Source of the DNA: Leptobrachium leishanense
Taxonomy: Eukaryota > Chordata > Amphibia > Anura > Megophryidae
Length of the DNA: 64,000 nt
Assembly: GCA_009667805.1 (NCBI GenBank)
Contig: CM019067.1
Location: 244,005,721 to 244,069,720, forward strand
Direction of reading: 5' to 3'
Shown here: in pieces, positions 33,190-44,653 of the stretch
Layout of the letters: the number at the start of each line of letters is the position of its first letter
Position numbering within the stretch: position 1 is the first letter of the stretch
The notes under the pieces: model-generated
Databases searched by the model: none
Seen by the model: the letters and a program-made list of their open reading frames with translations, nothing else
What the model was told of the DNA's origin: nothing
Program-made: the position numbers and the translations under genes

Positions 33190-33690
33190 TATTTGCCTAT
33201 TTGTTTTTAATTTATTTTATTAAATTTTTTATCCTGTTTTTTGGAGCCTTCTTTTATTTGAGAATCTCCTACTATTAGCTACCTATACGGAGCTTTATCT
33301 GATTACAACCACCTGTCATCAGCCATTTACACGGAACTCGATCCTTATCGTGTATTGCTGAAGTGAGTTCAACTTCCATCCTTGGAAATCTGATGGAAAT
33401 CTGATGGGGATCCTATGATTCGTCTCTGAAAAGGTTTTTGGGAAGCCAATAATATCCCTAAAGTGAACATACCTAGAACCAGGAGGGTTCTAACTCATGG
33501 ACATCACAAGAAAAGAACTTGGAGAAAAAAAGATTACAAACGGGACATTGTTTTCTGTGAAGGACATTGATATCGCTACACCATCTTTTATTTTTTTGTA
33601 CATTTCTGTGATGGTTGAGTAACAAGGACCATTAGGTGTATTAGCGATCTTCCTGATATTGATCAATCTATCAGCGCTACACTATTCTCT

Positions 33691-34838
33691 TTGTTTATTG
33701 ACATCTACTTGTTTCTGTGTGTGCTGCTGATTATGACCTTCTTACCATTTAGGCAACAAGTGGGGAGAAGTTTAAACACCCTTTTTCTAGATGGTGAGGA
33801 TATTGATACAAATTATAAAAACAGTGCAGAGAATATTATATCTCTGAAACGATGTTTAATTCAAGAAGTTAACACAAAGTTAGAGGTAACTACCTTGGAA
33901 AAATATTTAAGTGAGAAGATTAGCCCACGGGGGTTAAGATATGAAAGATGCCCACACATAATAAAAACCATCAGTCCTTTATGGACGGATGGCTCAATAT
34001 GTTGGAAGGCTTCGCCACAAAAACCATGGAGTATATTATCGAATTTAGAAAAAATCAACTCCCAGAGTTAGATAAAGAAATTAATGCTTTGGTTGAAAAA
34101 ATCACTAACCAGATTAGTTCTGATAGTCTCATTTCTCTCACTCAAGAACTAGAAGAACTTGTCTTTAAAAAAGAAAAAGAAGTTGTGATGATCAAAAAAA
34201 GAAAGTTCTTAAGAGACCAAGATGACTATAAGAAGGGAGTGATACATAATTATGGGAATACCAATAAGAATCCACCCCAATCCTCCATCCACCTGACCCA
34301 TACAGATAATAGTTCTGCACCAACAAACTTTTCTGGTAGAGAGGATCGGTTGCAAGATTCTACACCCTACAATCAAAGATTACGATGGCAACAGAATAAG
34401 AAACCTAGACGACAATCTTGGAGAAATGATACATCGAGACGTCTATCATGGAGACAAGATCCCCGAGAGTCTTCTAGGTCTAATGTTCCGATTTATGAAA
34501 GATCTATGTTAAGACCATCATATATATATAACAATCCTAATAATAGAGGTGGTTACCACACCCAAGATAGGAGAGGCCGTACCACTTGGGTTTCTGGTGG
34601 AAGAGATAATCTGGCTCCTATTCCTCTATCCAATAGATATAATGCCCTCTATGAGGAGGAGGTTTTTCGGCTACCGTCGACAAACCCACCGTCGAATATG
34701 GACGAAAGAAATGTTCCTTTAGAACCAGATATTCAAACAAACCGCCGATCCATAAAAAGAAGAACCCAAGAAGATCTAGAAGGAGCAGACGAGGAGGCAG
34801 GAGGATATTCCAAAGAAGAAAAAAGGGGACGACGTTAA
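33691..34838 (+). pseudogene. PLE-1 N-terminal region (two frames)
   Basis: The first frame (33691-34071) starts with a hydrophobic stretch from the repeat and then LPFRQQVGRSLNTLFLDGED. After a frame change near 33950 the second frame (to 34838) has a helical, coiled-coil-like part (IEFRKNQLPELDKEINALVE) and a long Arg/Asn/Ser-rich basic tail. Basic N-terminal regions precede the RT in PLEs. No enzymatic motif. Confidence 0.6.
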
Positions 34839-34843
34839 AATCT

Positions 34844-36680
34844 GTGGGCATCTTCAATTTAAGTGGTGTTACCCTGCAAGATAGCGAAATTAAAGTTTTA
34901 GAAAAGGGTTTAAAATTTGCTCTGAGTCAGAATCTTAATAAGTTTAACACCTATGTGGACTTGCAAAAATTCAAACGAAAATTATGTCTGAAAAAGTTCT
35001 TTAGTAAGACCCCTTTAGAGAACAACAGATATGGGGAGATACACTTCATTAAAAAATACATCAACTTTTTATCCCAAACATATGTTATCGGACCCAATTA
35101 AGGCCTTTGAAAGTGTGGTCTTATCAGAGATTGATCAAATATCAGTAGAACATGGGAGGCAAAATCTTACTAAAAAAGAAAGAGATCACTTACCACATTA
35201 AGCGAAAATGACAAAATTGTGATTAAGCCGGCCGACAAGGGGGGGTAGTTATTCTATCTGCAGCCAACTATCATCAAGAAGCCATGAGAATTCTATCAGA
35301 CACAGATACATATAAATCTATTAACCATGATCCTACTCAGATCGTACAAGATGAGATTAAATCTTTATTGGAAAATGGATTAGCATCTGAAGTTATCAAT
35401 GAGAAAGAAAATCTGTATATTTACGTCAATTTTCCCATGACCCCTGTATTTTATTGGTTACCTAAACTACATAAAAACCCAGATAACCCTCCCGGTCGTC
35501 CTATTATAGCAGGCATTGAGTCAGTCACCAGTCATTTGTCTAGGTATATAGATACCATCCTACAACCCATGGTAAAGGTCCTGCCATCATACCTTAAGGA
35601 CAGCATTAACGTCCTCCAGGTATTACAGGAGATCACATGGGAGGAAGGCTTTATTATGGCCACATGTGATGTACAATCTTTGTACAGTGTGATACCTCAT
35701 ATCAAAGGGTGTGGAGCAGTCCGGAAATTTTTGGACAATGACCCTACTGTGACAAGGAAACATGCAGATTTTGTCTTAAGTGGTATTGAACTTATTCTCA
35801 ATCGTAATTTTTTTAGATTTGGAGATCAATATTACCTCCAGGTAAAGGGTACTAATACGGGGACCAGGTTCGCGCCCAGCTACGCGAACCTTTTTATGGC
35901 AGACTGGGAAAACCAGTTTGTTTGTGGGGCCGTGGCTGGGCGCAGAACCTGGTCCTCTATAAAAGGTACATCGACGACATTCTTGTCATTTGGAGGGGAA
36001 ATGAAGAATCTTTGACCCTTTTCTTTCAACACCTCAATCAAAATGATTGGGGAATAATTCTTGACTGTAATATTAGTACCACATCTATTAATTTCCTCGA
36101 TCTTAACATCTATATTGAAAATAACTCCATAAAAACTAGGACTTATTTTAAACAAATTGACGTTAATAATTATATTGAACAAACAAGCTGCCATGCTAAA
36201 CACTGGCTAAAGGGCGTCCCCAAAGGACAGTTTAAACGAATAAGACGGAATTGCACGGAAATGGATCAATTTACCCTGCAGGCCAATAAATTAAAATTGG
36301 ACTTTATTGAAAAGGGTTATAAGGAAGAATCCCTCGATATGACTATTGAGGAAATTGGTACTCTAGATAGAAAGGACATCTTGAAATATAAATCAAATGA
36401 AAGCTTATATGATAATGATGTCATGTTTATTACTGATTTCAACGTCCACACTAAAACCATACATCACATCATTAGAAAAAATTGGTATTTACTCAAACGA
36501 GACCCAATCTTAAAAGATCTTATTGGAGATAAGCCCAAACTAGTCAATAGGGGAGCAAACAACATTAAGAAAATTCTGGTCAAAAATCATAAAAATCCAG
36601 GGATTAAAACTAACAATTTCTTCAATCTTAAAGAGGGTTTCTATCGATGTGGGCTTTGCCCGGCATGTGTTAATTTTTGA
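34844..36680 (+). pseudogene. PLE-1 reverse transcriptase (frameshifted)
   Basis: Frames 34844-35101, 35284-36015 and 35922-36680 cover the RT. LPKLHKNPDNPPGRPIIAG is the PLE RT block 1-2, MATCDVQSLYSVIPH block A, NTGTRFAPSYANLFM block B and YIDDILVIW the catalytic block C. The C-terminal side leads to a Cys motif CGLCPACVNF just before a TGA at 36678. Two or three frame changes are needed. PLE RTs are related to telomerase. Confidence 0.85.
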
Positions 36681-36699
36681 TTAAAAAAGTTAACTGTAT

Positions 36700-37085
36700 C
36701 TCAATTCACCAATAACTCTCGACAATATAATATTAAGGGAGTCCTTACATGTAAAACTAAAAATGTTATATATAGAATTACATGTCCCTGTGGATTACAT
36801 TACATAGGACATACTACAAGATTTTTGGCCATCAGAATTAGGGAGCATATATACAATATATCAAAAGGTTTAGAAACCCATTCAGTATCAGCACATTTCA
36901 AGAACGCCCATGGGCAATCTCCAGAAGGAATGGAATTCATTGCAATACAAAAAGTAGAACGTCATTGGAGAGGTGGTGACTTTAATAAAAAAATTCACCA
37001 GGCAGAAATGAAATGGATCTATACTCTTAACACACTAATCCCTTCTGGACTGAATTCAGATTTTGAGTTATGTCATTCTTTATAG
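36700..37085 (+). pseudogene. PLE-1 GIY-YIG endonuclease domain
   Basis: The frame through 36770-36830 reads ITCPCGLHYIGHT followed by IRIREHIYN, the PLE form of the GIY-YIG nuclease with its downstream Arg and Glu-bearing helix (Q-E-K around VERHW). It ends at 37085. In intact elements this domain nicks target DNA; the RT is fused upstream. Confidence 0.85.
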
Positions 37086-37242
37086 TTTGTTCTCCTTTTT
37101 CTCTTGCATGAGATTCATACCTAATTTCGATATGGTTTCATTTACCTGTTTGGGTGATTTTGGCTAATTATTTCTGTTCCGCTATTTATTTATGGGTCTA
37201 TGTATACTTAACTATCTCCTTAATATATTGTTAAGCTATGTA

Positions 37243-37878
37243 CAGGGTGAGCCAGTCAAACCTGCATTTTTGAAATGACTGTAAAAAATAAACGGATGGC
37301 TATTTCAAAATTTTATTGTTACTATCTTAATGTACATTAAAAAGCATTTAAGAAACAACATTCACTGTTTAAAAATAACTCCAGTAAGATGGTGTCCTTC
37401 CCGATTGTATGGGTGATGGTGTAAATCTAACCTCAAGATTCTTCGGACGCTCGTGTTTGCCATGCCAAGCGCAGCACTCTGTCGACGCGCCGATCTCCGA
37501 GGGCTTCTTTCCACAGCAACTCTCACGCGGTCAATATTCGCGGGAGTTCGCACTGATCTTGCACTGCCACCCCTTCTGCTTCTCGTTTCACCAATTGCTT
37601 CAAAGTTTGTCACCCACAATTTGATTGAATTAACAGACGGCACTGGCTTATTTCGATTAATTTGAAAAATCTTCCGGAAATGACGCTGAGCGACTGCATA
37701 ACTACCACTTTGGTAAAACGCTTTCACAGCGAATGAACGTTGTTGTTTAGACCACTGCTCCATGACGACTGAAATGCTTAGTTGTGGGGGACACAATGGT
37801 AACCTTGCTAACTCGCTCCGCCCACTTTCACGGCTCTCCCGCCCTTTTCAAAAATGCAGGTTTGATTGGCTCACCCTG
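37243..37878 (-). mobile_element. Internally deleted mariner-like element (636 bp)
   Basis: The ends CAGGGTGAGCCAGTCAAACC and CAGGGTGAGCCAATCAAACC (complement) define inverted repeats of about 30 bp. TA is duplicated (37241-37242, 37879-37880). The homologous site at about 32345 reads ATGTATATAGG without insertion, which proves the borders. Only the 5' part of a transposase gene is left. Confidence 0.9.
37362..37796 (-). pseudogene. Mariner-like transposase N-terminus only
   Basis: 144 aa with a helix-turn-helix of the mariner type (VKAFYQSGSYAVAQRHFRK), then NSIKLWVTNFEAIGE and a second module with SPRRSARRQSAALGMANTSV. The catalytic DDE/D part is absent, so this element depends on a transposase from elsewhere. 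It resembles the DD41D-like branch by its N-terminus, but I cannot test that. Confidence 0.8.
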
Positions 37879-38667
37879 TATATAGGAGTAGGTCTTTACC
37901 GATTGCCATGTAAATAATTCAGAATATCAGTGTTTTTTACGGGCAGATTACAATATGCTTTAGGTCCCCTATATGGGACCTTCTGTCCATATATTCGGTT
38001 TCTTAATACTAGCACATTTGCACGGTTTTTTCGTTTTGTTTTTCAATCGAAATACGATCTGTTCAGCTGCATTTCGTACGCAATTCGTACGTATGTACGG
38101 GGCTTTATTATTCCATTATTTTGGTGTGGAACTTCCGGACGATGGTGCGCATGTACGAGGTTTCGTTTTTCCATCGATCGGATTGGTTATTCATAACGAA
38201 AGTAAAAATCCTATTGGACGAATCTATTTCCCGCCAAACGTATGATCAACTCTATGCACTGAAAAGTTTCGTTTTTATTGATTGTAACTTAGTTTGAATT
38301 ATAGAGTTCTTGATGCCAGCGCATATGTGCGGGTTTTCGTCCTTTTAAACGATCCGTCTTTTCGCTGGACGCGATCTTCGTTTTTTGCGCATATATGTGG
38401 GTTTTATTATTTTTCGTAAAACCTTCGAACGCCGGCGCACATGCGCGAGGTTTCGTTTTTCCATCGATCGGATTGGTTATACGAAACGAAAGTTAAAATT
38501 TAATTGGGTGTATTTATTTCCCGCCAAAATCCATGACTAAGATTGGCCATGTATACTGAAAGCAAGTTCCCATTGGCAGCCCCAATCTCTTGCCAAATTA
38601 GATGGCTGTGATTGGATAACAGTCAATGCAAATAAGTATATAAGCCATAATATGGCCATTTCAAATC

Positions 38668-38723
38668 AGCCAGCTGAGGAAGCCTTATGATACTTTAATG
38701 TATTGGTGAAACGCGTTCTGGTT
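38668..38723 (+). ncRNA. Hammerhead motif in the 3' pseudo-LTR of PLE-1
   Basis: Stem I 38668-38673 with 38718-38723, core CTGAGGA 38674-38680, GAA 38708-38710, palindrome ACGCGT 38711-38716, cleavage-site T38717. This is the intact form of the motif at 33134-33189. Confidence 0.75.
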
Positions 38724-39142
38724 TATTTGCCTATTTGTTTTTAATTTATTTTATTAAATTTTTTATCCTGTTTTTTGGAGCCTTCTTTTATTTGAGAATC
38801 TCCTACTATTAGCTACCTATACGGAGCTTTATCTGATTACAACCACCTGTCATCAGCCATTTACACGGAACTCGATCCTTATCGTGTATTGCTGAAGTGA
38901 GTTCAACTTCCATCCTTGGAAATCTGATGGAAATCTGATGGGGATCCTATGATTCGTCTCTGAAAAGGTTTTTGGGAAGCCAATAATATCCCTAAAGTGA
39001 ACATACCTAGAACCAGGAGGGTTCTAACTCATGGACATCACAAGAAAAGAACTTGGAGAAAAAAAGATTACAAACGGGACATTGTTTTCTGTGAAGGACA
39101 TTGATATCGCTACACCATCTTTTATTTTTATGGTTTAATATA

Positions 39143-41342
39143 AGTGCTTAGCGACAGGTTTGTCTGTGCGCTGATCTTCATAGGCTGTATCGATAGCTGA
39201 TCGATGTCAACCAATTCTTTCTCGTAATGTGAGATCATTTTTGCCAACATAACCCATGCCGCAGGGACATGTGATGAGATATATTACATGATCAGAGGTA
39301 CAGGAAATACGGTGGCGAATTTGAAATCTACAACCAGAAGATGGATGTGCAAAGGTATTGCCAGTAAGCATGTGGTGGCATGTCACACAACTTGTACATC
39401 TGAAACAACCACCTTTCTGAAAAATTTTCTGTGGATTATATGAAGAACGTGGATCAGTTTTTACCAGCAGGTCTTTCAGATTCCGTGCCCTTTCATAGCA
39501 TAAACGAGGCAGTTGATGAAATTGTGTTGGTAATAATCCTGGATCATATTGAAAGATTTGCCAATGACGCCGGATCTGCTTGATCAAAGCATCAATACCA
39601 GAATGGCATGTAAGTGGTATGGTGATACGTGGTGGAGGATTCTGATCTGTTTGGTTAGGTGTCTGAAACTTCTTCAATGCTTGGGAAAGTGCCCTTTCCA
39701 AAATAGATTGTGAATAGCCTCTCTGTAGAATTCTGGCTGCCATTTGCTGAATCTGCTGAGCTCTGCATTCTGGTAGACTATTATATCGAAGAACCCGTAG
39801 GTATTGAGAGATGGGAAGCGAGCGTTTCAGATGAGGTGGGTGGTGGCTATCAGCCATAAGTAACGTATTCCAATCTGTAGGTTTACAAAAAAGTGTAAAG
39901 TCCAATGATTGCCATGGCGCAAACTCTCCACATCAAGGAAATTAATTTGTGTCTCATGAAAGGCAGGTACTAGTTTGACAGATGTGGACAAAACATTAAC
40001 CTCTTCTACCATTGTAGAAAAGGAGGCAGCATTCCCATGCCAGATGACAAATCTCATATAGGCAAGGATGCGTGAACCATAGGGAGTCAAGATGTATTGC
40101 TGCTCAAATTGAAACATAAAAAAATTGGGATATACACAAGCCATGGACGCTCCCATGGCCGTTTCGGAGACTTGCAAATAGAACTGCTTTTCAAAGTGAA
40201 AATAGTTACATTCAAGCGTAACCCGCCACAATTCTATGATAAATTTCACAGGGAGTCCTTGATATACTGCTGACTGCATAACAGTGGTACGAAAAGCAGT
40301 TATACCCTCCTCATGTGGGATAACAGCGAACAAGCTGGTAACGTCCACGGTGGCCAAAATTATCTCATCATCAGGTAATTGAATTTGTTGTACAAGTGAA
40401 AGAAAATGTGGTGTATCCTTCAACAAAGTGGGAATCTGCAACATAGTTTGTTTACACATACCATCAATGTATTTGCCCAAATGTTCAAATAATCCACCTC
40501 GGGCCGAGACTATCAGACGACCGGGTGGTTGTTGGCACTCTTTATGTATCTTTGGTAAGGTATATAGGATGGGGATGTGCGGATGTTGTACCTGAAGGTA
40601 TTGAGCTATGGTCTCTGAAATATATCCTGCTTGGACTGCCATTGTTGCCAATTGAGAAATTTTTAAGAAAAAAGCCTGAATAGGATCATGTGTGAGTCTT
40701 TTATAAATGCTAGTATCTGCTAGTTGCTGAAGAATTTCACGATGATAGTATGAATAGTCCAGAATAACAATGCCCCCTCCATTATCAGCTGCCCATATGA
40801 TGATAGTAGGATCCTGGGCTAAATCAGTAATTGCATCCCTCTGTGCCAGAGTTAAATTATTGCGTGTCTTAATGGCTGAGGGAGGAGGAGGAGAAAAAGT
40901 AGAAATTGTAGAGCTGGTAATCATACGATTAAATGCCTGTAAAAAATGATTGTTAGATTTGAAATCATGAACACTCTTAAGTCTAAAATACTTGTCCCGA
41001 GATGAAGATGCCAGAGAAAATGTCTCATGTTTTGCTATGCTAAGTTCCTCTATATTCTAAACAATTCAACCTCTTGTTGGAATGTAGTGAAGCATGTAGA
41101 TGGAACAAAAGATAGGCCCTTTGAAAGGACGCTTATATAGTGCTCTGTTAACTTTTTCTGCGAGAAGTTAAAAATAGGAATTATTTCCTGGGCAGAGGTG
41201 GCTTGTACTTGTTGACGGAAGGCTTTACATTTCTGTCCTCTCCTCCTAGGTCGTCGACGCTTGCATTTGCATGAGCCCTGGTTTGTATTCTGGTGGTGCT
41301 CAAACCTTGGTCCCCCATGTCTGCCTTGTCTAAAAAAGCTTG
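39143..41342 (-). mobile_element. Second Penelope-like element (PLE-2), 3' part
   Basis: It reads on the minus strand and is split from its 5' part (49476 to about 50395) by a gypsy element. The minus-strand text near 41230-41270 is strongly basic (KCKRRRPRRRGQKCKAFRQQ), followed by SQKKLTEHYISVLSKGL, the usual N-terminal region before a PLE RT. Its 3' end lies where PLE-1 or older rearrangement cuts it, near 39143-39200. Confidence 0.7.
39207..40924 (-). pseudogene. PLE-2 RT and GIY-YIG domain, catalytic motif lost
   Basis: Frame one (40924-39827) has TLPKIHKECQQPPGRLIVS, block A ILATVDVTSLFAVIPHEEG and block B ETAMGASMACVYPNFFM. The catalytic block C should read Y-x-D-D but shows YMRFVIWHG, so both Asp residues are gone. 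After a frame change near 39880 the second frame contains the Cys cluster CFRCTSCVTCHH and YLITCPCGMGYVGK of the GIY-YIG domain, then ends. Confidence 0.85.
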
Positions 41343-42335
41343 TGTAGTGCTCACTCCCAGAGGAGCCGCTGAAATTGAACCTCGGGTCAGTCTCCCCGCA
41401 CTAGGGAATAAATATACTTCAGCACCGTCGTGGATTTTCTAAATTATATAGTTTACTGGATAAACTGGCATATAATGAGTAACACGGTATATATATATAT
41501 TTACAGTACTTCGTAATGCGGGAAACGCGCAGCGGAAAAGAAATACAATGCTTCGTAATGCGAGAAACGCGCAGCGGAAAAGAGAAAAATATCTCTTTAA
41601 CCCCCTTTGTGGTTGGAGAGTGAGTCCCGTACAGGTTATGTCCCAAAGAATGTATGTGTGTGAGTGTATTGGTACCCGGGTACAATATTCAACTGGCCAG
41701 TGAATTATTTATGAGGTATCTTCGACTAGTCACGTTGGGGCCCTGTGGGTTTTTAAACAAATTGCAGCGTGCTTTAGATTTTTCACAACGGCCTGGAAGG
41801 CCTCTCATCCATCCGCCAGATACTCTGTGCTCCGCTCGACCCAGGACGTCTCTCCGCTCGATTTTGACTGGGGTTCTCTGTGTCACTGGCTCCGCTGTCT
41901 GGCTTGTCTGTATCTGCCTCAGAAGTCCAGCTCACCGCCTGCACTCCCTCTTGGATCGATCTGCGGTTCTCCTAACTCGGGGTCCTCCAGCTCACTCGGT
42001 ATCAGCTCAGGTTACTGTGGTGGATCACTGGGTCTTCATTAGATAAAGGCGGAAAACCCAGTCTCCAGCTCGGTCAGGCCCCACCTGCACTCTGGCCTGG
42101 TCACTGTCCCGTTCAGCTACACTGCGTCTTGCTTCTCTCTCTCCTAGGCGCGCTCTGCCAGCTCTTTCCACGAGGCTCAGGATGTCAGCGTCTCTCCCCC
42201 ACCCACTTCCTGTCCCCGCCCGCAAAGCATGCCGGGAAATGTAGTCCCAATGTTCAGTGTCTCACATCGCGCTTGTCTCCCTCCGGTGACCAAAAATAAG
42301 TACTACACGGCAGGGGATTTAAAACCAGCGCTACA
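41343..42335 (-). repeat. 3' LTR of the PNMA-Gag gypsy element
   Basis: It starts TGTAGTGCTC and ends GCGCTACA on the plus strand. It contains a duplicated segment with CGTAATGCG...AAACGCGCAGCGGAAAAGA. ORFs inside are not genes. Confidence 0.9.
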
Positions 42336-42519
42336 CTCTCCCCCTCCTAGAACTCTTGGGTCTCTCCAAGGAGGTACAACAGTTGCATTACATTTTCCAC
42401 ATATATTAGGCAACATATACAGGCTCAGCAGCAAGCATACAATGGGTTAGATACACTTCCTCAAGTTGACTCATGCTTTGGGCTACCTCAGCTAACATAG
42501 TAGACACTTCGGGCAACCT

Positions 42520-42948
42520 TCACACTGTGGTGACAGCCTCTTCAGTGCTATGTCCTGGTGATCCGTAGGTGAGTCGCTGGGGCGGTCGAACAGAGCGTTT
42601 TGGTTCAATCAGTTCCTCTTCAGGTGGAAGTACTATAGGCGCGGGTTCAGTTCTTCTTTCTACCACTGGAGCAGACATCTCTTCGGAGTATGATCCTTCC
42701 AGTGAAGGCATAGAACTGTAGTCATAAGATTCGACTTCAGGAACTACAGGGATTTCAATAGTCTCGGGGACTTCTAACTGAAATTCAGGAGCCTCAGGCC
42801 TCAAATTACTTTCCCACCGTTCAGGAACTGAGATAACCTCTTCAGGCTCCGGTGAGCGCAGCCAGTCCAGACAAAAACTCTCTTCCTCACTGTCCCTTTC
42901 GCTCTCTTCGACAGCCCGGGTCTGCTGAGACCGAGTAACGGGAGGCAA
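42520..42948 (-). CDS. Acidic C-terminal tail of Pol
   Basis: 142 aa starting MPPVTRSQQTRAVEES, rich in Glu, Pro and Ser, with no membrane segment. It follows the integrase region and is probably a C-terminal extension of Pol. It is not an envelope protein: no signal peptide or hydrophobic anchor is seen. Confidence 0.55.
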   Translation of the reverse strand: MPPVTRSQQTRAVEESERDSEEESFCLDWLRSPEPEEVISVPERWESNLRPEAPEFQLEVPETIEIPVVPEVESYDYSSMPSLEGSYSEEMSAPVVERRTEPAPIVLPPEEELIEPKRSVRPPQRLTYGSPGHSTEEAVTTV

Positions 42949-43400
42949 ACATGGAGCAGGCAGATTTGGCAGAGAAAGTTCACCCCAACTGGTATCCTCA
43001 CAGCCTCTCTCAAAGGTAATAAATGATTCCGGTGCCAGTTCTTAAGAGGCCCACCCTTTCCATCCGGCCGGATTTGATACACCGGCAGACCCGGCAGTTG
43101 CTTGCAGACAATGTAGACCTGAGAACTGCATCTATCCGCTAACTTGTGCCTCGCAGAAGCACCCAAGTTCTTCAACAAAACCCTATCATCGGGTTGTAGA
43201 TCCTGTATCCGAACTTTCAAGTCATAGTTCCGTTTATTCCTTTGTTCCCTGTTTCCTGAGGTCAAACGGGCCTGTTCAAACGCCGAGGCCAGATTCTTTT
43301 GAAGTCTATCCACATAATTTCTATGGGAAGCTACCGACGTCTGGTCCAGAGATAACCCAAACGCCAAATCAACTGGCAGTCGAGCTTCTCTTCCGAACAT
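42801..43400 (-). CDS. pol: Integrase C-terminal region
   Basis: It begins MFGREARLPVDLAFGLS, the conserved block after the integrase core in gypsy elements. It continues with a GPY-like region (DRVLLKNLGASARHKLADR, YQIRPDGKGGPLKNWHRNHL). The frame differs from the upstream integrase segment; the break is near 43400. Confidence 0.8.
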   Translation of the reverse strand: MFGREARLPVDLAFGLSLDQTSVASHRNYVDRLQKNLASAFEQARLTSGNREQRNKRNYDLKVRIQDLQPDDRVLLKNLGASARHKLADRCSSQVYIVCKQLPGLPVYQIRPDGKGGPLKNWHRNHLLPLREAVRIPVGVNFLCQICLLHVCLPLLGLSRPGLSKRAKGTVRKRVFVWTGCAHRSLKRLSQFLNGGKVI

Positions 43401-44653
43401 AAGACGGTACGTGAGTATCCAGTAGCGTCACTCTCCGAACTGTTATATGCATGCACTAGCGTAGCTATGTGACGACTCCAGCTCTGCTTCTCTGTGTTTG
43501 ACAGTGTCCCCAGCATATTTAGCAGCGTGCGATTGAACCTTTCGGGTTGAGCATCACCTTGAGGGTGATATGGTGTAGTTCGGGTCTTTTGGATTCCCAG
43601 CAGTTCCAGTAATTGGCCAACAAGCCGGCTTTCAAAGTCTCTACCCTGATCAGAGTGTATTCTCCTTGGTAGGCCGTAGTGAACAAAAAACTTTTCCATC
43701 AGAACTTTCGCCACCGTTGGAGCGCGTTGGTCTCTTGTAGAAAAGGCTTGGGCGTAACGTGTGAAGTGATCAGTCACTATTAGAATATTTCCCTGCCCAC
43801 TAGCATCCGGCTCTAAGCACAGGAAGTCAATGCACACCAAATCCATGGGTCCTTGACTTTGCAGATGGCTCATTGGAGCGGTTCGGGTCGGTAGGGTCTT
43901 CCTTTGAATGCACCTCAGACATGAATGGCAGTAACTTTCCACTTCAGCTCTCATCCAAGGCCAATAGAACCTGTCTCGCACCAGCTTAAAAGTCCTTTCT
44001 GCGCCCAAATGTCCATGCTCATCATGTAGCGATCGCAGTACACTCTCCCTATGTTTAGTGGGAAGGAACAACTGTTGGGTCTCTTCAGCATTGGTAGAGG
44101 GGCCCCTTCGGTAGACCACCCCATCCAACATCTTCAACCGCTCCCACTCTTTGTAGACCAATCTGGCTCCATCTGGGGAATTGGTCAGCAGAATTTCCCG
44201 CTGGTTCGCAGTTATGGTCAACGCAATTAAGGGGTCTCTAGCCTGATCAGCTTTCAGATCAAGTTTTGAAAAGGTAGGCAGACTTTCATCCCTCAACTGC
44301 GTAGGGTTGCAGTAGAACTCCGGAATAGCCGCAGCCATGACTCCTATGGCCTCCGCTTCAATCCCTCCCTTGACCCGGCGCTCTGCTCCTTGACACAAAG
44401 CTTGTACCCTGTCTGGAGTTAACTGAGTCCATTCTGTAGTGTAGGGTCTTCTCGACAAAGCATCAGCATCTCGATTATTCACCCCAGGGTGATATTTCAG
44501 GCTGATCCTAAACCCTGACAGAGCGGCCAACCACCGATGTCTCGTTGCGTCCAGTTTTGCAGTAGTAAGGACGTAGGTAAGAGGATTGTTATCTGTCTTT
44601 ATCACAAACTCGGCCCCATACAGATAGTCCTTTAGGTGTCTACCACTGCCCAC
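43331..44653 (-). CDS. pol: RNase H end and integrase core
   Basis: RNase H end: FVIKTDNNPLTYVL. The integrase zinc module is HDEHGHLGAERTF with CHSCLRC. The catalytic core has CIDFLCLEP, HSDQGRDFES and an E in QGDAQPERFNRTL. A frame break at about 44645 separates it from the RT segment. Confidence 0.9.
   Translation of the reverse strand: MGSGRHLKDYLYGAEFVIKTDNNPLTYVLTTAKLDATRHRWLAALSGFRISLKYHPGVNNRDADALSRRPYTTEWTQLTPDRVQALCQGAERRVKGGIEAEAIGVMAAAIPEFYCNPTQLRDESLPTFSKLDLKADQARDPLIALTITANQREILLTNSPDGARLVYKEWERLKMLDGVVYRRGPSTNAEETQQLFLPTKHRESVLRSLHDEHGHLGAERTFKLVRDRFYWPWMRAEVESYCHSCLRCIQRKTLPTRTAPMSHLQSQGPMDLVCIDFLCLEPDASGQGNILIVTDHFTRYAQAFSTRDQRAPTVAKVLMEKFFVHYGLPRRIHSDQGRDFESRLVGQLLELLGIQKTRTTPYHPQGDAQPERFNRTLLNMLGTLSNTEKQSWSRHIATLVHAYNSSESDATGYSRTVLCSEEKLDCQLIWRLGYLWTRRR

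Larger units (their letters stand above)
31191..39129 (+). mobile_element. Long Penelope-like element (PLE-1) with 13-bp TSD
   Basis: The 13-mer ATGGTTTAATATA is found on both sides (31178-31190 and 39130-39142). Order: inverted pseudo-LTR (31191-32277), direct pseudo-LTR (32278 to about 33698), coding region (to 37085), direct pseudo-LTR (37173-39129). The left pair forms a palindrome from 31191 to 33698. Each repeat has a hammerhead motif. A mariner-like insertion (37243-37878) sits in the 3' repeat. Frameshifts make the coding region inactive as read. Confidence 0.85.
37173..39129 (+). repeat. 3' direct pseudo-LTR of PLE-1
   Basis: It matches 32278-33598 almost base for base, apart from the 636-bp mariner-like insertion plus its duplicated TA. 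It ends in a T-run just before the 13-bp TSD. Confidence 0.85.

Noticed and set aside
42520..42948. Envelope gene of the minus-strand gypsy
   Set aside because: The product is acidic, without signal peptide, membrane anchor or cleavage site; it fits a Pol C-terminal tail.
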